A stretch of 64,000 nt of DNA from Candidatus Phosphoribacter baldrii (GTDB lineage: Bacteria; Actinomycetota; Actinomycetes; Actinomycetales; Dermatophilaceae): assembly GCA_016704565.1 (NCBI GenBank), contig JADIZV010000002.1, forward strand, positions 186,001-250,000. The letters run 5' to 3'. This document shows positions 35,957-44,017 of this stretch, piece by piece. The position numbers were made by a program, and so were the translations under genes. Position 1 is the first letter of the stretch. The number at the start of each line of letters is the position of its first letter. The notes beneath the pieces were generated by a model. That model searched no databases. It was given only the letters and a program-made list of their open reading frames with translations, and had not been told where the DNA came from.

Positions 35957-36211
35957 CTCGGTGTCGTCGATGCCCCGCAGCGCCTCGTAATCCAGCACCA
36001 CACAACGGATCCCGCGATCCTCGGCGAGGGTGCGCGCCTGAGGTTTGATCTCCTGCGCGGCGAACACCCCGGTGACGGGAGCCAGCAACGGGTCGCGGTT
36101 GAGCAGTTCGAGGTAGCGGGTGAGCTGTTCGACGCCGTCGATCTCGCCGCGACGCTTGATCTCGACCGCCACATGCTGACGCCGGTCGTCGCGGGTCGCG
36201 GGCAGATCGAC
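35942..36211 (-). pseudogene. nucS: 3' remnant of endonuclease NucS (EndoMS)
   Basis: The last ~90 residues of the actinobacterial mismatch-repair endonuclease: VAVEIKRRGEIDGVEQLTRY, then LNRDPLLAPV, FAAQEIKPQARTLAEDRGI and the C-terminal DDTESRLF, the beta-clamp-binding tail. The catalytic EIK is present, but the N-terminal DNA-binding half (~130 residues) is gone: upstream sequence becomes a phosphate transporter read on the other strand. Similarity seems to fade around VDL at 36203-36211, and an in-frame stop follows at 36245-36247. Without a second copy the cell would lack NucS repair. Confidence 0.75.
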
Positions 36212-36817
36212 GGCGTCGCCAAGATCCTCATCGGCCTGGTTATCTCACCGCTCATCGGCTTCGGGGTCGGCTTCCTGCTGCAGAAGTTCATGATGCGACT
36301 GTTCTCCAGGGCCAAGCCGAGCATCAACAAGTGGTTCCGGCGCTCGCAGTTCGTCACCTCCGCTTTCCTCGCCTTCTCGCACGGTGCCAACGACGCGCAG
36401 AAGAGCATGGGCATCATCACCCTCGTCCTGGTCCTGTCCGGTCAGATGACCGAGTTCAAGGTCCCCTTCTGGGTCATCCTCACCTGTGCCACCGCCATCA
36501 CCCTGGGCATCCTCTCCGGCGGGTGGCGGATCGTGCGGACCGTCGGCTTCGGCATCTACAAGGTGCGCCCGCTGCATGCCCTGGACACCCAGCTCACTGC
36601 CGCGGCGGTCATCTACGGCGCGTCGGCGCTGGGTGCCCCGGTGTCCACAACCCACGTCGTCAGCTCGTCGATCATGGGCATCGGCACCGCCGACCGGGCC
36701 AAGTCCGTCCGGTGGGGCAAGGCTCAGGAGATCCTCAGCACCTGGCTCATCACGATCCCGGGCGCCGGCATCGTCGGCGTCATCGCCTACCTCGTCAGCA
36801 TGATCTTCACCCGCTGA
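36173..36817 (+). pseudogene. 3' part of a Pit-family inorganic phosphate transporter
   Basis: About 200 residues matching the C-terminal half of PiT transporters: VAKILIGLVISPLIGFGVGF, FLAFSHGANDAQKSMGIITL, LDTQLTAAAVIYGASALGAP and VSTTHVVSSSIMGIGTADRA. The N-terminal half, including the first repeat, is absent, and the frame opens at ATG 36173 inside nucS sequence. Homology begins near QIDGVAK at ~36203. DUF47 follows, as usual for Pit loci. A half transporter is unlikely to work. Confidence 0.75.
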
Positions 36818-36898
36818 GCTCGGCCAGGACCAGCTCACCCCTCGACACATCTCACCCACGATCCCCGGTCAACTAGCCGGTCAACCAGGAGGCACGAC

Positions 36899-37597
36899 AT
36901 GAGCGGTGGCGCCAACAACCCCCTGTCCAAGGTGGTCGGCCGCATCTTCCCCAAGGTTCCCGACTTTGTCGGCATGATCGCCGAGCAGTCGGCGTTGGCC
37001 GTCGACGCCACGTCGGCGTTGGTCTCCTTCATGGAGTCCGGCTCGGAGGAGGCGGCGCTTCGGGTCCGCGAGCTTGAGCACCGCGGCGACTCGATCAAGG
37101 ACCGCAACGTCGACGAGCTCAACCAGGCCTTCTCCACGCCGATGGACCGCGAGGACCTCTACCGGGCCATGATCTCGATCGACGAGATCCTCAACTACTG
37201 CAAGACCACGGTCCGCGAGATGGAGGTGCTCGGGGTCGCCCCCGATGCCCACACCCTGGAGATGGCCCACCACCTCAAGGACGGTGCCGAGGCGCTCAAC
37301 CAGGGCTACCAGACCTTCTCGACCGCTCCCGCCGGGGCGGAAGGCTTCGCCCAGGCCGCCAAGAAGGCCGAGCGCAACACCGAGAAGACCTACCGCCGGG
37401 CACTGGCCGAGCTCTTCGACGTCGAGCAGCACGTCGCCGAGATGGAGTCCATGGAGGGCCACAGCGGTCCCGAGGCGCTGCGCAAGGTCATGGACGTCTT
37501 CAAGAAGCGCGAGGTCTACCGGCACATGTCCAACGCCGCCGACAAGCTCGCCGGCGCCGGTGGCTGCCTGCACGACATCGTCGTCAAGACCATCTGA
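36899..37597 (+). CDS. DUF47 PhoU-like phosphate transport accessory protein
   Basis: 232-residue all-helical protein of the DUF47/PhoU-like family that accompanies Pit transporters. Features: FPKVPDFVGMIAEQSALAVD, LEHRGDSIKDRNVDELNQAF, TPMDREDLYRAMISIDEI and FKKREVYRHMSNAADKLAG. Conserved acidic residues suggest metal binding. ATG 36899 follows a strong AGGAGG. It is intact although its transporter partner is truncated. Confidence 0.88.
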   Translation: MSGGANNPLSKVVGRIFPKVPDFVGMIAEQSALAVDATSALVSFMESGSEEAALRVRELEHRGDSIKDRNVDELNQAFSTPMDREDLYRAMISIDEILNYCKTTVREMEVLGVAPDAHTLEMAHHLKDGAEALNQGYQTFSTAPAGAEGFAQAAKKAERNTEKTYRRALAELFDVEQHVAEMESMEGHSGPEALRKVMDVFKKREVYRHMSNAADKLAGAGGCLHDIVVKTI

Positions 37598-37631
37598 CGG
37601 TTCCCCACGGCGCCCGCCGCAGACCACCGCA

Positions 37632-37671
37632 GCGCGTCCCGTATGCCGCCCACGCGGCATACGGGACGCGC
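37632..37671 (+). terminator. 18-bp hairpin built from a GTATGCCG pair, after DUF47
   Basis: GCGCGTCCCGTATGCCGC at 37632-37649 and its perfect complement at 37654-37671 with a four-base loop. Located 35 bases after the DUF47 stop; a likely terminator without T-run. Confidence 0.65.
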
Positions 37672-37755
37672 GTTGTCCGGGGCGCGGGACCGGTGTGACC
37701 ACTGTCGCCCCGCGTTCGGTAGCCGCGGCTGGTCCGGCCCTGCGAGACTCGCACA

Positions 37756-39534
37756 ATGGCACGCGAATTCACCACAGTAGGCGTCATCGGACTGGGCACC
37801 ATGGGCGCGGGGATCGCCGAGATCTTCGCCCGAAACGGCCTGTCGGTCGTCGCGGTCGAGGTCGACGGCGACGCCCTTGAGCATGGCAAGGGCATCCTCG
37901 CCAAGTCGACCGCTCGCGCCGTCGGCCGGGGCAAGCTCTCGCCCGAGGATGCCGAGTCCCTGCATGGGCGGATCACCTACGCGACCGATCTGGCCCAGCT
38001 CGCCGAGTGTGAGCTCGTCGTCGAGGCGGTCCCCGAGCATCTGGCCCTCAAGAAGCAGATCTTCGCCGCGCTGGACGCGATCGTTCCCGACGACGCGATC
38101 CTCGCCACCAACACCTCCTCGCTGTCGGTCACCGAGCTGGCCGTCGCCACCAAGAAGCCCTCGCGCGTCTTGGGCATGCACTTCTTCAACCCGGCGACCG
38201 TGATGCAGTTCGTCGAGGTCATCCGCACCGTCGTCACCTCCGACGACGTCTTCAGCGACGTCAAGGCCCTGGCCGAGCGGCTGGACAAGAAGCCGGTCGT
38301 CGTCGGCGACAAGGCCGGGTTCATCGCCAACGCGCTGCTGTTCGGCTACCTCAACCACGCGGTCTCGATGTACGAGCAGCGCTACGCCACCCGCGAGGAC
38401 CTCGACGCGGCCATGCGCTTCGGCTGTGGGCTGCCGATGGGTCCGCTGGCCCTCATGGACCTCATCGGGTTGGACACGGCATACGAGATCCTCGACACGA
38501 TGTATCACCAGGGCCGCGAGCGCCTGCACGCCCCCAGCCCGATCATCAAGCAGATGGTCAACGCGGGTCTCAAGGGCCGCAAGAGCGGACGCGGCTTCTA
38601 CACGTATGCCGCCGAAGGCAGCTCCGAGGTCATCGCGGACGGACAGACCCCCAAGAGCGGGGCAACCGAGGACCCTGGGCTGGCCAAGATCGCCAAGGTC
38701 GGCGTCGTCGGCTCCGGCACGATGGCCACCGGCATCATGGAGGTCTTCGCCAAGGCCGGCTTCGACGTGGTCTATGTGGCGCGTGGCCAGGACAAGGTCG
38801 ACGGCGTGCTCGCCTCGATCAAGAAGGGCCAGGCCCGGATGATCGACCGCGGCAAGCTGACCCAGGAAGCCGCCGACGCAGTGACCGCCCGGCTCACCGG
38901 CGCCACCGAGCGCGAGGCTCTGGCCGACGTCGACATCGTCGTGGAGGCCATTGCTGAGGACTTGGCGATCAAGCAGGAGCTGTTCCGCGACCTGGACCGG
39001 ATCTGCAAGCCCGGCGCGATCCTCGCGACGACGACGTCCTCGCTGCCGATCATCCAGTGCGCCAACGTGACCAGCCGCCCCGGCGACGTCATCGGCATGC
39101 ACTTCTTCAACCCGGCCCAGGTGATGAAGCTCGTCGAGGTCGTGTCGACCGTCGCCACCGACCCGGCGATCACCGCCACGGTTGTTGCGCTCTCCCGTAA
39201 GGTCGGCAAGGTGCCGGTCCAGTGCGGCGACCGCTCGGGCTTCATCGTCAACGCGCTGCTGTTCCCCTACCTCAACGACGCGATCAAGATGCTTGAGGCC
39301 CACTACGCCACGGCCGACGACATCGACACCGCGATGAAGGCAGGCTGTGGCTACCCCATGGGCCCGTTCGAGTTGCTCGACGTCGTCGGGCTGGACGTGT
39401 CGCTGGCCATCCAGCGCGAGCTCTACATGGAGTTCCGCGAGCCGGGCTTTGCGCCCGCTCCGTTGCTGGAGCACCTCGTCACCGCGGGCTATCTGGGCCG
39501 CAAGACCAAGCGCGGGTTCCGCACCTACGCCTGA
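37756..39534 (+). CDS. Double-module 3-hydroxyacyl-CoA dehydrogenase
   Basis: 592 residues made of two complete 3HCDH modules. Module 1 opens VGVIGLGTMGAGIAEIF, module 2 (from ~313) VGVVGSGTMATGIMEVF. Each has GMHFFNP with the catalytic His, and a C-terminal helical domain (CGLPMGPLALMDLIGLDTAY; CGYPMGPFELLDVVGLDVSL). Expected reaction: NAD(P)-linked interconversion of 3-hydroxybutyryl-CoA and acetoacetyl-CoA, which would feed crotonyl-CoA to Ccr. Both modules retain key residues. Confidence 0.92.
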   Translation: MAREFTTVGVIGLGTMGAGIAEIFARNGLSVVAVEVDGDALEHGKGILAKSTARAVGRGKLSPEDAESLHGRITYATDLAQLAECELVVEAVPEHLALKKQIFAALDAIVPDDAILATNTSSLSVTELAVATKKPSRVLGMHFFNPATVMQFVEVIRTVVTSDDVFSDVKALAERLDKKPVVVGDKAGFIANALLFGYLNHAVSMYEQRYATREDLDAAMRFGCGLPMGPLALMDLIGLDTAYEILDTMYHQGRERLHAPSPIIKQMVNAGLKGRKSGRGFYTYAAEGSSEVIADGQTPKSGATEDPGLAKIAKVGVVGSGTMATGIMEVFAKAGFDVVYVARGQDKVDGVLASIKKGQARMIDRGKLTQEAADAVTARLTGATEREALADVDIVVEAIAEDLAIKQELFRDLDRICKPGAILATTTSSLPIIQCANVTSRPGDVIGMHFFNPAQVMKLVEVVSTVATDPAITATVVALSRKVGKVPVQCGDRSGFIVNALLFPYLNDAIKMLEAHYATADDIDTAMKAGCGYPMGPFELLDVVGLDVSLAIQRELYMEFREPGFAPAPLLEHLVTAGYLGRKTKRGFRTYA

Positions 39535-39560
39535 CCTTTCCTCAGGCACCCTGGCAGCGC

Positions 39561-39599
39561 CGGTATGCCGCCCGCTCACCGTGAGCGGGCGGCATACCG
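39561..39599 (+). terminator. 19-bp near-perfect palindrome with GTATGCCG ends
   Basis: CGGTATGCCGCCCGCTCAC at 39561-39579 and its complement at 39581-39599, separated by one base. 26 bases after the dehydrogenase stop; probable terminator. Confidence 0.65.
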
Positions 39600-39631
39600 C
39601 TGCGTGGGGCGGCACCTGGGAGAATCGACGT

Positions 39632-39943
39632 ATGCCCCGCGCCAACCGCCGACGTGACGACGGCGCACCGTTGGATCTCGGGCGTGCCACCGCGGGCGTG
39701 CCCGGTCGAGCCGAGTATGCCGGTCGCGACTGGTTCGTCCGTCCGGTCGCCGGTGCGCGTGGAGACTCTGGCGACGCGGCTCGGGCCTATCGGTGCCCCG
39801 GCTGTCAGCAGGAGGTCGGTGCACAGGCCCATGTCGTCGCCTGGCCGGCCGAGGGTGTCGGGGGAGCCGACCACCGGCGGCACTGGCACACCAGGTGCTG
39901 GGCCAACCGGCATACCCGGCCGCCGCAAGGGTCCTATCGCTGA
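39632..39943 (+). CDS. Small Cys/His-rich conserved actinobacterial protein
   Basis: 103 residues. Basic N-terminus (MPRANRRRDDG), then a zinc-ribbon-like part: YRCPGCQQEVG, HVVAWPAEG and RRHWHTRCWANR. This pattern is common in actinobacterial proteins often mislabelled ATP/GTP-binding; Zn binding by two CxxC/HxxC pairs is my inference. ATG 39632 sits in a GTATGCC context. Opposite strand to the following exonuclease. Confidence 0.7.
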   Translation: MPRANRRRDDGAPLDLGRATAGVPGRAEYAGRDWFVRPVAGARGDSGDAARAYRCPGCQQEVGAQAHVVAWPAEGVGGADHRRHWHTRCWANRHTRPPQGSYR

Positions 39944-39979
39944 GGTGAGGCGCGAGGTCGAGCGCTCGGGCGGGGAAGG

Positions 39980-40663
39980 TCAGGAGATCAATCGCGCGAG
40001 GGTGACCTCGTCGCCCTGGGAGCGCATCTCGGCGACCTGGGCGAGATAGAGCTCGGCACAGGCGATCGCGTCGATGAGGCACTCGTGGGCTCGGTAGGTC
40101 GGCAGGCCATAGCGCTCACGAGCGGTCCACAGCCGAAGGCCAAGGCGCACCGGAGCCTCCCCCCATCCGACGATGAGCCGACGATGCAGCTCGAGGGTGT
40201 CGATCCGCGCCACCGGCATCCGCGAGCCGTAGACCCGCTCGCAGGCCGTCGACAGGAACCGCTCTTCGATGTCGGTGTAGTGCGCGAGCAGCACCCGCCC
40301 GCGCAGGGCCTCCAGGACTTCGGGGAGGGCCTCCTCGATCGGGGTCCCGGCGGCGACGGTGTCGTCGGTGAGGCCATGGATCGCGGCGCTCTGGCCGACC
40401 TCGACGCCGGACTGCACGACGAAGCGCCGGGCTCCGGACAGGTCGATCGTCAACCCGTCGACGGGCACGAAACCGATCGACAGGAGCCGGTCCTTCTTGG
40501 GGTGCAGTCCCGTGGTCTCCAGGTCGACCGCCAACAGGCGCAGGTCCCCGACGGGGGTCGCCGGGTCGGGGAAGGGGGTCTGCAGGTAGTCCTTGAGGGG
40601 TCCGGGACGGGCCGAGCGCAAGGCACGGCGACGCTGCTGCTCGGCCGACGGGGTGGCGAACAC
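39980..40663 (-). CDS. DEDDh 3'-5' exonuclease
   Basis: 227 residues of the DnaQ/epsilon fold: ExoI motif AVDLETTGLHP, ExoII region LLAHYTDIEERFL, ExoIII AHECLIDAIACAELYL with the catalytic His and Asp. The N-terminal ~35 residues are basic. It begins nine bases after the cNMP-CBS-DUF294 gene, forming an operon seen in many bacteria, where the pair is linked to nucleotide metabolism or signalling of unknown nature. Confidence 0.88.
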   Translation of the reverse strand: MFATPSAEQQRRRALRSARPGPLKDYLQTPFPDPATPVGDLRLLAVDLETTGLHPKKDRLLSIGFVPVDGLTIDLSGARRFVVQSGVEVGQSAAIHGLTDDTVAAGTPIEEALPEVLEALRGRVLLAHYTDIEERFLSTACERVYGSRMPVARIDTLELHRRLIVGWGEAPVRLGLRLWTARERYGLPTYRAHECLIDAIACAELYLAQVAEMRSQGDEVTLARLIS

Positions 40664-40672
40664 GCGGGTGCC

Positions 40673-42553
40673 TTAGGAGATGTAGGTCGAGGGATAGCGG
40701 TGCGAGAGCGAGGACTGCGCCGAGCGGACGATGGCGAAGGCCTCCCGCAGGTGCCTTTTCTCGAACGAGCTGAGGTCATCGGGCGCGACGAAGTTGTCGG
40801 TGTCCTTGCCGGCGCGCACTTGGGCCGCCTGGTGACGCAGCCGGACGTAGGAGATGAACTCGAAGGCGTCCCGCAGGTCCTGGCCGCGCTCGGGGCTGAG
40901 CGCTCCCGCGTCGACTGCCGCTGCCAGGCGGGTCTGGGTGTTGACCGCCCGGGACCCGATCGACAGGGCCAGCACGCGAGCGAGCTCGACGACCGCGCCG
41001 ACGCCGCCTCGCTTGATGTCGAGGGTGGCCCGATTGGAGCCTTGCTTCTCCAGGACGAAGCCGCGGAAGAAGCCCAACGGCGGTTCGTTCTCGATGGCCC
41101 GCTTGGTGAGGTGGGCCAGGAAGAGCTTGGACGAGGGCGCGTGCTTGAGGAAGTGCTTTCGCAACTTGTGGAACAGCCGTGGGTCGCCATAGATGGGGCG
41201 CATGTCAAAGAAGATGCTCGCCCGCAGGATGGCGTCGGGGACCGGCTCGGTGAGCCAGGTGGTGAACTCGGTGCGCCATTGGGACAGCGGCACGCGCCAC
41301 CGGGGGTTGGTCGCCATGACGTCACCGGGGCAACTGGGATAGCCACACTCGACCAGGGCGTCACACACGAACGTGGCCAGCGCTTCGAAGTATGCCGCGT
41401 GCTCGGGTCGCACGTCGTTGTCCAGGATGAGGGCGTTGTCCTGGTCGGCCGCGAGCGCCTGCTCCTGACGGGCCCTGGACCCCAGGGACACCCAGCAGTA
41501 GGGGACCGGAGGCGGCCCGAGGTGGGCCTCGGCCAATCCGAGCACGCGACGCTCGACCGCATCACCAACCGCCGTGACGATCCGGCCGATGTCCTCGGCC
41601 GACGCGTCCTGCGTGACAAGCAACTCGACGATGGGGGCCAGGCGTTTGCTCACCTCGGCCACCGCGCTGACGTCCTGGGCCTGGGTGATGTCCCCGACGA
41701 GGTAGATCGGGTTGGTCTGTTCCAGGCGCATCAGGTCGGTCGTCGTGATGACGCCTTCCGGGGTCCCGTCGGGGCTGAGGATCGGCAGGTGGTGAATGTT
41801 GCGACTGGTCATCTCCATGAGGATCTGGAACGCCAGGGCATCGGCCGACCCGGTGAACGGATCGGGGGTCATCACGCACGTCACAGGGAGGTCGGTGTCG
41901 ATCCCCGCGGCCACGACCCGGTTGCGTAGGTCGCGATCGGTGACGATGCCGACGAGTTTCCCCTCGTCGAGGATGAGCAGGCAGGAGACCCGCTTGTGGC
42001 ACATGACCAGGGCGGCCGACCGGATCGACTCGGAGGCCTGCACCGACACCGCAGGTCGATTGAGGATGTCGGTGGCGTTGGTCTTGAGGATGGCACCGCC
42101 GGAGTTGGTCAGGTGCAGCGAGGCGACCGCGCCGCGCATCCGGCTCGTGCGCTGCAGATCGAAGTAGTGCCCGAAGATCGGGTAGGTCGTCGACAGGCCG
42201 TGGAAGGTGTCGGCGTCCATGACCAGGCACAGGCTGTCCTCAAGGGCGACCGCCTCGAAGTTGGCCGGGTTGCCCTGGACGAGCGTGTAGGACCCGAACG
42301 ACGTCCCCACCTCGCCCCGGTCCATGAAGCCACCGTGCATGTCGTGCAGCTCCACAGCGCCGCTGCGCACGACGTAGAGGTGATGGTTGTCCTCGCCCCG
42401 CGCGATGATCCGGGTGCCGCGCCGGAAATACTCGATCTTGAGCATCGTGGCCAGGCGTTCGAGTTGCTGGCGCGGCAGGTCGTCGAAGGGATGGTGTTCC
42501 GCGAGGAAGTCGCGGACCTCGGCGAGCTCGACGTCCAAAGACATGGGCGTCAT
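40673..42553 (-). CDS. cNMP-binding, CBS-pair, DUF294 nucleotidyltransferase-like protein
   Basis: About 626 residues. N-terminal cyclic-nucleotide-binding domain (FRRGTRIIARGEDNHHLYVV; GFMDRGEVGTSFGSYTL), two CBS domains (CLLILDEGKLVGIVTDRDLR; HHLPILSPDGTPEGVITTTD), then a DUF294 nucleotidyltransferase domain with SLGSRARQEQALAADQDNAL, whose GSxARxE..TDQD-like motif is typical. Likely senses an adenine nucleotide and modifies a target. ATG 42553 or 42544. Followed by the exonuclease in the same operon. Confidence 0.88.
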   Translation of the reverse strand: MTPMSLDVELAEVRDFLAEHHPFDDLPRQQLERLATMLKIEYFRRGTRIIARGEDNHHLYVVRSGAVELHDMHGGFMDRGEVGTSFGSYTLVQGNPANFEAVALEDSLCLVMDADTFHGLSTTYPIFGHYFDLQRTSRMRGAVASLHLTNSGGAILKTNATDILNRPAVSVQASESIRSAALVMCHKRVSCLLILDEGKLVGIVTDRDLRNRVVAAGIDTDLPVTCVMTPDPFTGSADALAFQILMEMTSRNIHHLPILSPDGTPEGVITTTDLMRLEQTNPIYLVGDITQAQDVSAVAEVSKRLAPIVELLVTQDASAEDIGRIVTAVGDAVERRVLGLAEAHLGPPPVPYCWVSLGSRARQEQALAADQDNALILDNDVRPEHAAYFEALATFVCDALVECGYPSCPGDVMATNPRWRVPLSQWRTEFTTWLTEPVPDAILRASIFFDMRPIYGDPRLFHKLRKHFLKHAPSSKLFLAHLTKRAIENEPPLGFFRGFVLEKQGSNRATLDIKRGGVGAVVELARVLALSIGSRAVNTQTRLAAAVDAGALSPERGQDLRDAFEFISYVRLRHQAAQVRAGKDTDNFVAPDDLSSFEKRHLREAFAIVRSAQSSLSHRYPSTYIS

Positions 42554-42646
42554 CCTGTCAGCCTTGTCAGTCCCGTGGCATCTGCGGCGGACCTCTGACG
42601 GCATACGCTGCGACGAGCGCGCCGTCAGCGCGGACGAGCGGTCACG

Positions 42647-42688
42647 TCAGTGGGCCTGTTTCAGTGGGCCTGTTTCAGTGGGCCTGTT
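42647..42688. repeat. Three tandem copies of a 14-bp unit over a gene's stop
   Basis: TCAGTGGGCCTGTT at 42647-42660, 42661-42674 and 42675-42688. The last unit holds the stop codon (TGA on the minus strand at 42675-42677) and last residues of the AI-2E-type gene, so the two others are duplicated extra stops. Confidence 0.85.
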
Positions 42689-43865
42689 GTCTTGGGACGA
42701 GCACTTCCTCGTAGATGAGCAACAGTCCGGCGGCGGTCGGGATGGCCAGCAGCGCCCCCAGGACCCCGGCGAGCGTCCCACCCGCCAGCGCCGCCACCAC
42801 CGTGATCACGCCGGGCACCGAGACCGTCCGCTGCATCATTCGCGGGGCCACGACGTAGTTCTCGACCTGCTGATAGATGAGGAAGTAGATCAGGGCGATG
42901 AGTGCCTTGCCCGGGTCGACGAACAGGGCCACGAAGGCCACGAGGATCGCACCCAGCGTGGCGCCGACCATAGGGATCAGCCCCAGCGTGCCGACCGCGA
43001 CGGCGAGCACCGCGGCATACGGGATGCCGACGATCTTCATCATGACGTAGGAGCAACACGCATTGATCGTCGCGACGAGGACCTGACCGATGGCGTAGGA
43101 CCCGACCCGACGCATGATCTCCTCGGCAAGGGACTCCACGCGCGGCCGGCGGCTGGCCGGAACGAGCGCGTATGCCGCTCGCTTGAGCGAGGGGAGGCAG
43201 GCGAGGAAGTAGAGGGTGAGGACCAGGACGGTGATCGTCGAGAACAGGCCCGAGACCACGGCGAGCCCCGCCCCGAGGACGCCGCCCACCGCCTGGGACA
43301 TGAAGCTGCCGTCGCTGAGCCGTCGGGTGATCTCCTCGCGGGCCTTGTCCAGGACGTGGTAGGTCGACTCGAGGTCCCGCAGCCGGGGGTCGGCCAGGAG
43401 GTTGTCCAGGTAGCGCGGCGCGTTGCGGGCCAGGTCGCCGCCCTGTTGAGTGACCGGGGGCACGACGACGAGTCCGAGCAGGACGAAGACCACGACGACC
43501 AGGCCTGCCACGACGGCGACGGCCCGGGGTCGGCTCATGCCGCGCGCCACGAGTCGTTCGACAAGCGGGTTGAGGGCGAGCGCGAGGAACAGCGCCACGA
43601 CGATGAGGGTGAGGACGGTGTCGAGCTGGGCCACCGCCTGCCAGAGCCCGTATGCCGTGAGCACGCCAAGCCCGCCGACCAACCCCAGGTAAAAGGGCGA
43701 GAGCCGGTTGAGCGGCCGTCCGGCAGGCGGGTGCGCCGACCCGTTGCGTTCGCTCGGGTCAGGAACGTCGACGGTGGGCGTCGTCGGTCGGTCGGGGAGC
43801 TCCGTCGGCTCGGTCGATTCTGTCGACGCTGTCGATTCGGGCTCGATGGATCCGATCGTGCTCAT
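42675..43865 (-). CDS. AI-2E family membrane transporter
   Basis: 396 residues, about seven to eight membrane helices. A hydrophilic N-terminal tail rich in Thr/Glu/Ser/Pro (ESTASTESTEPTELPDRP) precedes TM1. Family features: FLALALNPLVERLVARGMSR, VVPPVTQQGGDLARNAPRYL, LTLYFLACLPSLKRA and GLIPMVGATLGAILVAFVA, plus VENYVVAPRMMQRTVSVPGV. Members export small molecules or act as Na+/H+ antiporters; substrate unknown. ATG 43865 has GGAGGTG upstream. Confidence 0.85.
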   Translation of the reverse strand: MSTIGSIEPESTASTESTEPTELPDRPTTPTVDVPDPSERNGSAHPPAGRPLNRLSPFYLGLVGGLGVLTAYGLWQAVAQLDTVLTLIVVALFLALALNPLVERLVARGMSRPRAVAVVAGLVVVVFVLLGLVVVPPVTQQGGDLARNAPRYLDNLLADPRLRDLESTYHVLDKAREEITRRLSDGSFMSQAVGGVLGAGLAVVSGLFSTITVLVLTLYFLACLPSLKRAAYALVPASRRPRVESLAEEIMRRVGSYAIGQVLVATINACCSYVMMKIVGIPYAAVLAVAVGTLGLIPMVGATLGAILVAFVALFVDPGKALIALIYFLIYQQVENYVVAPRMMQRTVSVPGVITVVAALAGGTLAGVLGALLAIPTAAGLLLIYEEVLVPRQQAH

Positions 43866-43950
43866 TCGCTCACCTCCGGAACGTGGGCTTCCGGCCCCAT
43901 GCTGCGCCGAGCCTAGTCCTCGCCTCGGCGAGCGGGCAGCGCACGTGACG

Positions 43951-43982
43951 GGGCGGCATACCCCCGTGGAGGTATGCCGCCC
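43951..43982. repeat. Inverted CGGCATAC...GTATGCCG pair
   Basis: GGGCGGCATACC (43951-43962) and its complement (43971-43982). It lies between two minus-strand genes, after the end of ccr, and could terminate ccr transcription. Confidence 0.55.
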
Positions 43983-44017
43983 GCTGACGTGAGATGCCGC
44001 CGACAGGCGGCGCCGGG

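Noticed and set aside
35942..36172. Intact small NucS-like gene starting at GTG 36172
   Set aside because: It is only the C-terminal part of the family; the upstream half is replaced, so it is a remnant rather than a gene.
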